From positions 1 through 45,621 of the forward strand of contig JAABRE010000042.1 in the NCBI GenBank assembly GCA_011391125.1: DNA of 45,621 nucleotides, written 5' to 3'. Position 1 is the stretch's first letter. The number at the start of each line of letters is the position of its first letter. The position numbers and the translations under genes were made by a program. The notes under the pieces were generated by a model, which worked only from the letters and a program-made list of their open reading frames with translations, ran no database searches and had not been told where the DNA came from. Shown here one piece after another: positions 25,166 through 32,758 of the stretch. The stretch comes from Synechococcales cyanobacterium S06. Lineage in GTDB: Bacteria; Cyanobacteriota; Cyanobacteriia; Cyanobacteriales; JAABRE01.

Positions 25166-25819
25166 ATGATTAATATAGCTGATTTAACTAAAGAAAAATT
25201 ACCCGGTAATTACTTCGCACCCTCGGCCTATTTACAGGGTGATTTTGAAGCTGGAATGATCGAAAATAGAGCCGGAAATCGTATTTTAGCATTACCAGAA
25301 ACCTTAATTCAAAGCATTTATGCTACAATGGATCAAGAATTAGGTCAAGCTGCGGGATTAGTATTATTTAATTGTGGTCGTTGGTGGGGTAAAAATTTCT
25401 ATACCCGCTTCGGAGAAGAGGTAAGTAAATATTATCGAAAACCCGTCAAAAATCTGACCATGATTGAGTTAATTCAATGCTTAAAACAATCTTGGAAAAC
25501 CCACGGTTGGGGCAGCATAGATTTAGATATTTCCTATCATCACAAAGGTTTTTTAGTTATTACCAATAATAACTCTCCCTTCGCTGAAAATGCTCCCCAA
25601 ACTAACCAACCAATGTGTTATGTGGAAGCCGGAATTTTTGCTTCTTTTTTTAGTCAAATTAGTGGTCAAAATCTCCATTGTGTGCAGACAAATTGCGAAT
25701 CTATGGGGGCAAAATCTAATCTATTTATTATTGGTTTAGAAGAGCGATTGAAACCCGTAATAACCTGGGTGCAAGAACTACAAACCCATGAACAAATTAT
25801 GCAAAATCTTTGTAGTTAA
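25166..25819 (+). CDS. V4R-domain protein, Slr0147-like
   Basis: This 217-residue protein has the V4R C-terminal signature MCYVEAGIFASFFSQISG followed by LHCVQTNCESMGAKSNLFIIGL, with paired Cys. The N-terminal half has AAGLVLFNCGRWWGKNF and KTHGWGSIDLDIS, matching the architecture of the V4R protein at 23533 and indicating an old duplication. RBS AAGGAG lies 6 bases before the ATG. The stop is 13 bases before the ferredoxin start. Assigned to Slr0147 by order and domain. Confidence 0.85.
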   Translation: MINIADLTKEKLPGNYFAPSAYLQGDFEAGMIENRAGNRILALPETLIQSIYATMDQELGQAAGLVLFNCGRWWGKNFYTRFGEEVSKYYRKPVKNLTMIELIQCLKQSWKTHGWGSIDLDISYHHKGFLVITNNNSPFAENAPQTNQPMCYVEAGIFASFFSQISGQNLHCVQTNCESMGAKSNLFIIGLEERLKPVITWVQELQTHEQIMQNLCS

Positions 25820-25832
25820 AGGAGGAGAAAAA

Positions 25833-26315
25833 ATGGCTAAAATTGTTAAATTAAATCCCATTAACCAAGAAACTTTAATACAAACTAACGACAATATTCT
25901 CTGCGCTTTGCTCAAAGAAGACCTCCAAGTCATGGAAGAATGCGGGGGTAGGGGTATGTGCTCCACCTGTCACGTCTATGTCACTGAAGGAATGGAAAGT
26001 TTGTCACCCCTGAATCGTCGCGAAAAACGCACTCTCGAAGTCATCACCAGTTGTAAAACTAACTCTCGTTTAGCTTGTCAAGCTCGGGTAATTGGTGACG
26101 GAGTCGTCATTGAACTGCCCCCCGGTATGTATATCAGTGCGATGGGCGATCTTGAAACATTAATCGGCAGACGCGCCGAACAAGATATTCTCCACCCTCT
26201 TGACGGTAGAGTTTTAGTACAAGCAGGCAAATTGATCACTCGTTCGACAGTGAATTTACTCAAAGAAACTCAAGGGAAAGCGAGTCAATATTTATCCCAG
26301 ACTACAGAAGCTTAA
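25833..26315 (+). CDS. [2Fe-2S] ferredoxin, Slr0148-like
   Basis: This 160-residue protein has a ferredoxin domain with Cys ligands in ECGGRGMCSTCHVYV (C-x5-C-x2-C) and LACQARV, the adrenodoxin/FdVI-like spacing rather than the plant-type C-x4-C-x2-C. A C-terminal extension of about 50 residues (MYISAMGDLETLIGRRAEQ...) is distinctive. The start ATG at 25833 has a strong RBS (AAAGGAGG). Matches Slr0148 of the PAP operon; presumably an electron carrier for an assembly or repair step at the thylakoid membrane. Confidence 0.85.
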   Translation: MAKIVKLNPINQETLIQTNDNILCALLKEDLQVMEECGGRGMCSTCHVYVTEGMESLSPLNRREKRTLEVITSCKTNSRLACQARVIGDGVVIELPPGMYISAMGDLETLIGRRAEQDILHPLDGRVLVQAGKLITRSTVNLLKETQGKASQYLSQTTEA

Positions 26316-26358
26316 CATAATTAATAATTATCAATTAACCAGAAAAAAGGAGATTAAA

Positions 26359-26826
26359 ATGTTAACAAATTTAGCCCGTTTAAGTGTGGAAACTGATGGC
26401 CGTTATGCCACAAAAAAAGAACTAGAATTTTTAAGCGGTTATTTCAGAACCATGGAAAATCGTTTTAGTGCTTATGAAAAATTAGGTTTGGCTTTACCAG
26501 AAATTATTGAAAAAGTCTTGGCAAAAACTAAACTTATTGATCCCAATTTATTGATTAATTCTAAGGGAGATGTTACGGAAAATTGCCAAAGAGATTTAAT
26601 GTTTTTATTACGCTCTACTACAGCGGCCTTACTATTTAATGATCAAGAAACCCTGCAAGAAGATATGTTACTTTGGCATAATACCATCGCTAAATCATTT
26701 CAGTTTAGTAACGCACTTAAAACGATTTTTGAACTGATGCCCGAAGTAGTAAAAGAGTATCTTAATCCAGAAGAAATGGCTTTATTTGCTCCCTTACTTA
26801 CTCTCAATAAAATTTCTTTAGGATAG
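26359..26826 (+). CDS. Phycobiliprotein-like helical protein, Slr0149-like
   Basis: This 155-residue protein resembles the phycobilisome globin-like fold: LSGYFRTMENRFSAYEKLGLALPEI and then CQRDLMFLLRSTTAALLFNDQETLQEDMLLWHNTI, which parallels the C.RD....LR...YA......D...L.E of phycocyanin and allophycocyanin. The usual bilin-attachment Cys-Arg pair is not evident; the only Cys is in ENCQRD. It may be a degenerate, non-pigmented member. RBS AAAGGAG lies 8 bases before ATG. Assigned to Slr0149 by order. Confidence 0.72.
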   Translation: MLTNLARLSVETDGRYATKKELEFLSGYFRTMENRFSAYEKLGLALPEIIEKVLAKTKLIDPNLLINSKGDVTENCQRDLMFLLRSTTAALLFNDQETLQEDMLLWHNTIAKSFQFSNALKTIFELMPEVVKEYLNPEEMALFAPLLTLNKISLG

Positions 26827-26895
26827 TAAAAGGATTAGTTATTAGCTATTCAGTGGCTTAATAGCCGCTCTAATAAAATTAAAAGGAGTTTAAAA

Positions 26896-27747
26896 ATGTC
26901 AAGTATGTCTAAAAAACCACTAGAAATAGTCGAACAAATTTCAATTATAGCCTCTTTTGGCGGTTCCCTGGCCTCTGTTTTTTTTCAGCAAGCAATTTTA
27001 GCTGCTTTACCATTATCTATAACCGTGGGACTGAATTTTTTAAATCGCCAAGAACTTTTACAAACTCTACAAGAATTATCAGAGCAAAATCATAACTCAA
27101 TTATCGAATTAGCAAATCAAAATCAGAAGTTAATTACCGAATTAGGGGAAAAAATTGAAATTTTACAAGGGAATAATCACAAAATTAATAGTTTAGAACA
27201 AAAAGTTAAACAATTACAAAATAATGAGCAAAGTCCCTCTGTTTTGTCCAATTTAAACGAAGTTAAAGAGAAATTAGAAAACTTAGAAAATAATCGTCTT
27301 AATTATCTGAATACTAATAATCAAAAAGTTTTTGAAGATATAAAAGAATTACAAGAAGTAACCAAAAATTTCCAGAAAATTATTAATTCTAATCCCCCAG
27401 AAAGCAATTATTTAAACTCCAGTGAATTGTATTATCAAAAAGGATTAGAAAACGAAAATTTAGGCACTCAAGACATCGCTATTCAAAATTATACCTTAGC
27501 AATTCAATGTGATAATAATCATGGGAATGCCTATTATCAGCGCGGAAATCTTTACGCACAAATGGGAAATAAACAAGCTGCCCTGGATGATTTGAGGCAC
27601 GCTTCTAAATTATTCTTTGAACAAGGCGACATTGATAAATATCAACAAGCAAAAGATGCGAGTAAAAAATTGCATGATCTTAGTAATACAATTAACAATA
27701 AGCAATCGGAATCTCAGTTATTATTCTTAGATAACTTGTTATCATAA
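26896..27747 (+). CDS. Membrane-anchored coiled-coil/TPR protein, Slr0151-like
   Basis: This 283-residue protein has a hydrophobic N-terminal segment (about 14-48: IIASFGGSLASVFF...AALPLSITVGLNFL), then about 130 residues of coiled coil (LIELANQNQKLITELGEKIEILQ to LQEVTKNFQKII), then tetratricopeptide repeats (SELYYQKGLENENLGTQDIAIQNYTLAI, HGNAYYQRGNLYAQMGNKQAALDDL). Slr0151 in Synechocystis is a TPR protein reported to take part in photosystem II assembly and repair. This cluster order places it before the last ferredoxin, the reverse of Synechocystis. RBS AAAAGGAG. Confidence 0.82.
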   Translation: MSSMSKKPLEIVEQISIIASFGGSLASVFFQQAILAALPLSITVGLNFLNRQELLQTLQELSEQNHNSIIELANQNQKLITELGEKIEILQGNNHKINSLEQKVKQLQNNEQSPSVLSNLNEVKEKLENLENNRLNYLNTNNQKVFEDIKELQEVTKNFQKIINSNPPESNYLNSSELYYQKGLENENLGTQDIAIQNYTLAIQCDNNHGNAYYQRGNLYAQMGNKQAALDDLRHASKLFFEQGDIDKYQQAKDASKKLHDLSNTINNKQSESQLLFLDNLLS

Positions 27748-27783
27748 TAACAATTAAGTCCAATTAATTTCTAGAAAATAACA

Positions 27784-28107
27784 ATGTCTAACCAAAAAGA
27801 AACAGCTAAAATTTATAAAATTACCTTATTAAATCAAGATAAAAAATTAATTGGTAATCTTAAAGTTCTTGAGTCAGAGTATATTCTTGATGCAGCGGAA
27901 GAACAAGGTATAAATTTACCTTATTCCTGTCGCTCCGGTCAATGTATTAGTTGTGTCGCCAAAATAATTGAAGGGAAAGTCGATCAAGATCATTCATTCT
28001 TAAAACCGAAAGAATTAGAAGCCGGTTTTATACTTACTTGTAAATCTTATCCTACTTCAGATTGTCTGATTATGACCGATCAAGAAGAGGCACTTCTTGA
28101 CCTTTAA
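27784..28107 (+). CDS. Plant-type [2Fe-2S] ferredoxin, Slr0150-like
   Basis: This 107-residue protein has the canonical plant-type ligand set C-x4-C-x2-C in LPYSCRSGQCISCVAKI and the fourth Cys in GFILTCKSYPTSDC, with the terminal helix-like EEALLDL. The N-terminal extension MSNQKETAKIYKITLLNQDKK is a little longer than in PetF. It is the last gene of the cluster and presumably donates electrons to a V4R or assembly partner. A stem-loop follows. Confidence 0.85.
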   Translation: MSNQKETAKIYKITLLNQDKKLIGNLKVLESEYILDAAEEQGINLPYSCRSGQCISCVAKIIEGKVDQDHSFLKPKELEAGFILTCKSYPTSDCLIMTDQEEALLDL

Positions 28108-28124
28108 AAAGGAGACCAATAGAC

Positions 28125-28150
28125 CACTATTACCTGAATTGGTAATAGTG
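28125..28150 (+). terminator. Stem-loop after the ferredoxin gene
   Basis: CACTATTACC and GGTAATAGTG form a perfect 10-bp stem with a 6-base loop, 17 bases past the ferredoxin stop. It lacks a T tract, so it may stabilise the operon mRNA end rather than terminate it. Confidence 0.5.
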
Positions 28151-28157
28151 AGCTAAA

Positions 28158-28439
28158 TTGACGCTTTGGTTTAATAGCAATTTTGCCACTATTTATAATA
28201 CGGAAATCGCACCGGGACAAAGTTGGCAAGTTCGCGCAATTATTCGCCATAATGGTACAGCCTGTTTATCATCATCGGTAAAAGTATCCTTTTATGCTTC
28301 CGCCAACACTGTGATTAATACATCTGATTTTAAAATTGGCGATGTCACCGTAAGTACACTTGATCCCTTAATTAATTGTCCAGATGGCCTCACCACCACA
28401 GTTAGAGGTGGGCAATGGCGATTCAATTGGCAAACTTGA
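28158..28439 (+). pseudogene. C-terminal fragment of a CARDB-like extracellular protein
   Basis: This is an open frame of 93 residues with a stop directly upstream and no good start (TTG only). The text WQVRAIIRHNGTA...VKVSFYASANTVINTSDFKIGDVTVSTL resembles a CARDB (cell-adhesion) domain. This looks like the last domain of a larger surface protein whose front is missing. Its last 22 or so codons recur as non-coding copies at 28582 and 30056 inside repeats. Confidence 0.5.
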
Positions 28440-28543
28440 TCCCTAAGATTAATCGCAACCTTACCCACCCTACAAACTAAGCAAAATTAATGGTGAAAAA
28501 TAAACAAGGTTTGTTGTTGCGCTTTAGCGCTACCAGTAAGTTG

Positions 28544-28680
28544 GTAGGGTGGGCAATATCGGTATTAATCTGGTAAAAAAACCCTTAATTAATTGTCTAT
28601 ATTGCCCACCACAGTTAGAGGTAGCCCATAGCGATTCAATTGGCAAACTTGATCCTCTTTAAAACCATTACTCACCCTAC
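28544..28680. repeat. GTAGGGTGGG-ended repeat carrying a gene fragment, copy 1
   Basis: This is a 137-bp unit starting GTAGGGTGGGCAATAT and ending CTCACCCTAC, enclosing a damaged copy of the end of the CARDB-like frame (ACAGTTAGAGGT...GATTCAATTGGCAAACTTGAT). It is the sister of the unit at 30018-30161. Just before it, 28510-28532 contains GTTGTTGCGCTTTAGCGCT, similar to the interior of MITE family A. Confidence 0.6.
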
Positions 28681-28746
28681 AAATTCGTAGTGCGAGGTTT
28701 ATGCTAACATTAAATTAAATGCTAATTTAGTGTCATATTGCGAACC

Positions 28747-29037
28747 ATGATTAACTTAAGTCAAGATATTCAATCTCTGTCAACTTTCAAGCGTAATACC
28801 AATGAATTGATTACCCAGATGAAAAAAACTGGTAATCCTCTAATTTTAACAGTTAATGGAAAAGCAGAATTAGTCGTTCAAGATGCTGTATCTTATCAAA
28901 AATTACTCGATTCTGTGGAACATTTAGAAACAATTATGGGGATAAAAAAAGGATGAGAAGATATTGCTAAAGGTGATACCCAATTCTTAAATCAATTTAG
29001 CGAAGAAATGCAAAAAAAACAGGGAATTTCAAGTTGA
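28747..29037 (+). pseudogene. Phd/YefM-type antitoxin with an in-frame stop
   Basis: ATG 28747 starts MINLSQDIQSLSTFKRNTNELITQ and continues through NPLILTVNGKAELVVQD, the Phd/YefM N-terminal DNA-binding fold. After GIKKG there is a TGA at 28954-28956, then the expected toxin-binding tail EDIAKGDTQFLNQFSEEMQKKQG in the same frame to 29037. A single nonsense change therefore removes the toxin-neutralising part. No RelE/ParE-type toxin follows, so the pair is lost or in decay. Confidence 0.75.
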
Positions 29038-29079
29038 TAGATTTAGCAATACAGGTATTAATCTGTTCAGCAATTAACA

Positions 29080-29104
29080 ATTGTTAATTGTTAATTGTTA
29101 ATTG
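29080..29104. repeat. Heptanucleotide STRR (TTGTTAA)
   Basis: Three and a half tandem copies of a TTAATTG heptamer. Short tandem heptamers of this kind are common in cyanobacterial genomes. Other runs lie at about 38121-38160 (TAGGTAA) and 38525-38556 (TCAATTG). Confidence 0.7.
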
Positions 29105-29168
29105 CTTGTGTTTCATCTTTTTAATTCAAAAATGATACAATAAGATTAATAAAGGAGGAATAAATATT

Positions 29169-29435
29169 ATGCAAATAATAATTGATTTACCAGATAAAAT
29201 GACATTAAGAATGGAGGAAAAATGGGGTAATTTATCTGAAAAAATGTTAAAAACTTTAGCATTAGAAGCCTATCAAAATCGGTTAATTAGTACATCTGAA
29301 CTTAGGGAAATGCTAAATCTTTCTTCTTCTTTAGAAACCCATAAATTCCTTAAAGAAGCGGGTATTTATCTTAATTATGATGAAGATGAATTAAATGAGG
29401 ATTTTAACACTATTAATCAATTAAGAAAAATATGA
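29169..29435 (+). CDS. UPF0175-family antitoxin
   Basis: This 88-residue protein has LEAYQNRLISTSELREMLNLSS, the helical signature of UPF0175 proteins, which serve as antitoxins to DUF3368/PIN partners in cyanobacteria. A strong RBS (AAAGGAGG) precedes the ATG. The stop overlaps the toxin start by 4 bases (ATGA). Both genes are intact, in contrast to the three other toxin-antitoxin loci of the window. Confidence 0.8.
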   Translation: MQIIIDLPDKMTLRMEEKWGNLSEKMLKTLALEAYQNRLISTSELREMLNLSSSLETHKFLKEAGIYLNYDEDELNEDFNTINQLRKI

Positions 29436-29908
29436 TCCTTATTTCTGATACTTCTGCGTTATGTTATTTAATCTTAATTGATTGTATTAATGTTTTACCT
29501 AAATTATATGATCAAGTAATTATTACTGAAATAGTTTATCAAGAATTAATGGCTGAGGGATCACCAGAAATAGTAAAAAACTGGTGTAAAAATATACCTG
29601 AATGGTTAATTATTAAAACTATTAATAATAGCTCTGATTTAGAACTTGATAAACTTGATCCAGGGGAAAGGTCTGCGATAATTTTAGCAGAACAAATACA
29701 AGCAGATTTAATAATTTTAGATGAAAAATTTGCTAGAAAAATTGCTAAACAGAGAGGTTTAAATATTATTGGTTTATTAGGTATTCTTTATGATGCTTGT
29801 TTAGCTAATCTTATTGAGCCAACTAAATTTAAGGAATTACAAGAAACTAATTTCTTTGTTTCACCTAAATTAATACAAGATATTTTAGACAAAATTAATA
29901 ATAACTAA
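29432..29908 (+). CDS. DUF3368 PIN-type toxin
   Basis: This 158-residue protein has a PIN-like fold: ILISDTSALCYLIL (first acidic residue), VYQELM, LDPGERSAIILAEQIQADLIILDEKFARKIAKQRGL (central acidic residues) and GLLGILYDACLANLI. The pattern D.SAL, E, GE..AI.LA, DE..AR is that of DUF3368, a probable Mg2+-dependent ribonuclease toxin. It is coupled to the UPF0175 gene. No lesion is visible, so this is the one toxin-antitoxin pair here that could be active. Confidence 0.85.
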   Translation: MILISDTSALCYLILIDCINVLPKLYDQVIITEIVYQELMAEGSPEIVKNWCKNIPEWLIIKTINNSSDLELDKLDPGERSAIILAEQIQADLIILDEKFARKIAKQRGLNIIGLLGILYDACLANLIEPTKFKELQETNFFVSPKLIQDILDKINNN

Positions 29909-29910
29909 CT

Positions 29911-30021
29911 ATGAAAAACGAAGTAAATGAACAAATTTTAAACTCTCCTTTTGATGAATCTGAACGTTATTGGTTTATCAAAGAAGGTTATTATTCTGAA
30001 TTAAAGGAAGGTAGTTGGTAG
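29911..30021 (+). pseudogene. 5' stub of a restriction/helicase-type gene
   Basis: ATG 29911, two bases after the toxin stop, encodes MKNEVNEQILNSPFDESERY and WFIKEGYYSELKEGSW before a TAG. The pattern ILNSPFDEP..(H/Y)W.I.EG..PEL..GRR is the N-terminus of large DEAD-box/type III restriction-like proteins (about 900 or more residues). The stop lies in the first bases of a GTAGGGTGGG repeat. The rest of the gene is absent, so this is a remnant left when most of the gene was deleted. Confidence 0.7.
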
Positions 30022-30161
30022 GGTGGGTAATATGGGTATTAATTTTGTGAAAAAACCCTTAATTAATTGTCCAAATGGCCCTACCACAGTTAGAGGTGGG
30101 CAATAACGATTTAATTGGCAAACTTGCTCCCTAAGATTAATCGCAACCTTACCCACCCTAC
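30018..30161. repeat. GTAGGGTGGG-ended repeat carrying a gene fragment, copy 2
   Basis: This is a 144-bp unit with inverted ends GTAGGGTGGG and CCCACCCTAC. It contains CCAAATGGCCCTACCACAGT..., a non-coding relative of the end of the CARDB-like frame at 28380-28440, plus the CTAAGATTAATCGCAACCTT block that follows that frame. The repeat family has therefore captured or formed around a gene terminus. Confidence 0.65.
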
Positions 30162-30165
30162 TTAT

Positions 30166-30528
30166 CTAAGGATTACCGACTAAACCAAACATCTTCGCTA
30201 ACCCCCCCAAAATAGCAACAATAAAACCGATAAAAACACCTCGATTAATAAATTCTTGAAACTCAATTCGTTTACTAATACCTTCAATTTTTTCATCAAC
30301 TCGTTTAATTTCACCCTTTAATTCTATGTCAACCCGCTTAATTTCGCTTTTTAATTCCCCTTCAACCCGCTTAATTTCGCTCTTTAATTCTCCTTCAACT
30401 CGTTTAATTTCTCCTTCTATACGAATTTGACCAATTTCCAAGTTGTTTAAACGTTCGTCAATTTTATCTATTTTTTGATCAATTTTAAGCAAAATGTCCT
30501 TTAAATCCTGTTCAATCATTACTGACAT
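30166..30528 (-). CDS. Coiled-coil protein with C-terminal membrane helix
   Basis: This 120-residue protein starts MSVMIEQDLKDILLKIDQKI, is followed by about 65 residues of charged coiled coil containing near-exact repeats of IKRVEGELKSE, then FQEFINRGVFIGFIVAILGGLAKMFGLVGNP with one membrane helix. It is the intact paralogue of the broken gene at 17344. Function is unknown; a membrane-tethered oligomer is likely. The internal repeats are visible in the DNA as 33-base near-copies (about 30318-30420). Confidence 0.75.
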   Translation of the reverse strand: MSVMIEQDLKDILLKIDQKIDKIDERLNNLEIGQIRIEGEIKRVEGELKSEIKRVEGELKSEIKRVDIELKGEIKRVDEKIEGISKRIEFQEFINRGVFIGFIVAILGGLAKMFGLVGNP

Positions 30529-30956
30529 GAGTTAAACTCTTAGTTACAATTTTTTTTATGAATTCGGGAAACTGTTAAATAGTCCCTTTTTTTCTTAATT
30601 TATCATTAATGCATAAAACTGTAATTTTGTCAAGTACAATGAAAACATCAATTAATTTATTCCATTGACAATTAAACCCACTTTGCGCTTCAGTTGGTAG
30701 AATGCACAATGATGACCTAAAACTAAAGCTTTCTCCCTAGATTAATTGCAACCTAACCCACCCTACAATCGACAATCGGCGGATGGTTGGTTACGGTGGA
30801 TTGTTCAATTTGAGTGCTGGTTGCTGAATTTTCCCCACCTAACCCACCCTACAAACTAAGATTAATTGCAACCTAACCCACCCTAGCAAATGTAATCAAC
30901 CCCACCAACATTACCTCGGTAACTCATTCAAAAACTCAATTACCATCTGATACATA
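30529..30956. repeat. Gap of ACCCACCCTAC-type repeats
   Basis: Three ends of the type AAC(C/T)CACCCTAC occur (about 30753, 30840, 30880), with GATTAATTGCAACCTAACCC blocks repeated before two of them. These are fragments of the repeat family at 28544 and 30018. The last 46 bases, 30911-30956, are the former 3' end of the trypsin/TPR gene, cut off by the MITE. Confidence 0.6.
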
Positions 30957-31080
30957 TAGTGATTCCAATTAAGATTAAAACAGTTGAAAAATAGGTTCGT
31001 AGTTGCGCTTTAGCGCTTCTTAGGACTAAAGTCCAACAACAAACTAAAAACTTTTGTTTAATTTTTATTTGGAATTACTA
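30957..31080 (+). mobile_element. MITE family A, copy 3 (in the trypsin/TPR gene)
   Basis: This 124-bp copy has the left end TAGTGATTCC (one change from copy 1) and the right end GGAATTACTA, with TA at 30955-30956 and 31081-31082. Its sequence is nearly identical to copy 4. It lies inside the 3' end of the minus-strand protease gene and supplies that gene's present stop codon. Confidence 0.9.
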
Positions 31081-32458
31081 TATCATTATTTCCCTGCTGT
31101 TTATAAAGATTAGCCGCTTGTTGCCAATCCCGTCTTGCCTCTGGGTATTTATCTAAAAAGAAGTAGGCAGCACCCCGACCAATGTAGGTATCAGCATATT
31201 GGGGATTAAGTTGAATCGCTTTGGTATAATCGGCGATCGCCTCGGGGTATTTTTTTAAGTCATCGTAGGCATTACCCCGATTATAGTAGGCCGAAGCCTT
31301 TTGGGGATTAAGTTGAATCGCTTTGTTGTAATCGGCGATCGCCTCTGGGTATCTTTGTAAGTTTTTGTAGGTAAGACCCCGATTAATGTAGGCAGCAGCA
31401 GATTGGGGATTAAGTTGAATCGCTTTGTTATAATCAGCCATCGCCTCTTGGTATTTTTGTAAGTTAGAGTAGGCAGCACCCCGATTATGGTAGGCATTTG
31501 CATATTGGGGATTAATGGCAATTGCCTGGTTATAATCAGCGATCGCCTCGGGGTATTTTTGTAAGTTATAGTAGGTCTTACCCCGATTAATGTAGGTATC
31601 AGCAGATTGGGGATTAATAGCAATGGACTGATTATATAAAGCAATTGCTCCTTGATAATCTTTTCGATCGGATTTTTGATTAGCTTGAATAAAATAATCA
31701 GCCACCGTCAAAGGGGTGGTGACTTTGGCATTGGCATTAAAGGCAATTTGGTTAGTTAAACCGAGGTAGGAATTAATGGGAATCGCTAAATTGAAACCCG
31801 TTTTAACTCTAATATTGGGATCCGCCGTAGCTTTGCTGTCCTCACCATCTGCTCGGTCATGTACGCCAACAATTTTGCCATTCTCATCTAAAACCGCACC
31901 CCCACTCATACCCGGGAGGGTTTGATTATCATAAACCAAACCATAACCCTGATCAAAAGGTCGAGAAGCCACCGCCGTTAAATCACCCTTTTTAAAAATG
32001 AAAAGAGGATTGGTAATAACGGCCGTGGGCAGAGGAAAACCCGCTACATATAAGGTTTTGCCCTCTTTTAAGGTGGCGGAGTCTCCCATTTGACCCACTT
32101 GATAGGCTTTATTGCTGGTGAACTCCACCACCGCTAAATCCCAATCCTTACCGAAAGTTTGGATATTTTTCGTATTCATGGCATGATTTTGACCGTCAAC
32201 AGTGGTCACAGTGGCTTGTTCACCCTTGGCAATATCCTCAATCACATGACGAGCGGTTAAAACCTTGTAGGTATTACCATTTTTGCCAATAATAATACCA
32301 GACCCCGGATCACTGGCACTGACAATACGCACCGTGATTTTTTTAGCGATGTCCGCTATTTGTTCTGAAGATAAGGCTGCGATACTCGGCTGTAATGAGA
32401 CCATCGCCATGGTTGCAGCCCCGAAAATTACTGTCGGTAAATGATAATTTTTAAACAT
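31058..32458 (-). CDS. Exported trypsin-like protease with TPR repeats
   Basis: This 466-residue protein has a signal peptide (ATMAMVSLQPSIAALS), then a trypsin/HtrA-like domain with His71 (TARHVI), Asp107 (KDWDLAVVEF) and Ser185 (PGMSGGAV), then about six TPRs of the form AIADYNKAIQLNPQ.A.AY.NRG..Y..L.KYPE from about 255 to 450. There is no PDZ domain. Repeats of 102 bases are obvious in the DNA. The current C-terminus IVIPNKN is encoded by the MITE. Excising that element gives MYQMVIEFLNELPR and a stop at 30911, so the last 14 native residues have been replaced. The core is untouched and it may still function in the periplasm. Confidence 0.9.
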   Translation of the reverse strand: MFKNYHLPTVIFGAATMAMVSLQPSIAALSSEQIADIAKKITVRIVSASDPGSGIIIGKNGNTYKVLTARHVIEDIAKGEQATVTTVDGQNHAMNTKNIQTFGKDWDLAVVEFTSNKAYQVGQMGDSATLKEGKTLYVAGFPLPTAVITNPLFIFKKGDLTAVASRPFDQGYGLVYDNQTLPGMSGGAVLDENGKIVGVHDRADGEDSKATADPNIRVKTGFNLAIPINSYLGLTNQIAFNANAKVTTPLTVADYFIQANQKSDRKDYQGAIALYNQSIAINPQSADTYINRGKTYYNLQKYPEAIADYNQAIAINPQYANAYHNRGAAYSNLQKYQEAMADYNKAIQLNPQSAAAYINRGLTYKNLQRYPEAIADYNKAIQLNPQKASAYYNRGNAYDDLKKYPEAIADYTKAIQLNPQYADTYIGRGAAYFFLDKYPEARRDWQQAANLYKQQGNNDIVIPNKN

Positions 32459-32758
32459 AAAATAAGCTAATTAATTGTATAATTAATATATCATTGTTTT
32501 TCGTTGCGATTTATCATAAGTATCATTTCAGTTAACAGTAGGAGTTAACAGTACAGGTTAACGGCTGTTAACCCCTACACCGAAAGGTGGTAGCTTAAAA
32601 TGTTAGAAAAAATAAATCAATGAATAACTATAGCATTTTCATTTGACATTTTACCTCTCTTTCCCCCCCTCTCCCTTTGGGATGAGGGGGTAGGGGGTGA
32701 GGGATAAATAACATTTAATCAGAAAGTGCTATATAACTAAAATTAAGAGGTAATAATT
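32459..32758. repeat. Gap containing a MITE-like element, family D
   Basis: At 32631-32731 is a 101-bp unit with ends TAGCATTTTC and GAAAGTGCTA (one mismatch) flanked by TA, with an internal CCCCCCTCTCCC / GGGGGTAGGGGG palindrome like the 41-bp insert at 17560. Upstream, GTTAACAGTAGGAGTTAACAG...GTTAACCCCTAC around 32530-32577 is another short inverted repeat. No gene is visible. Confidence 0.6.

Noticed and set aside
31255-31644. Alternative minus-strand frame with periodic sequence
   Set aside because: It is a shadow of the TPR repeats in another frame.
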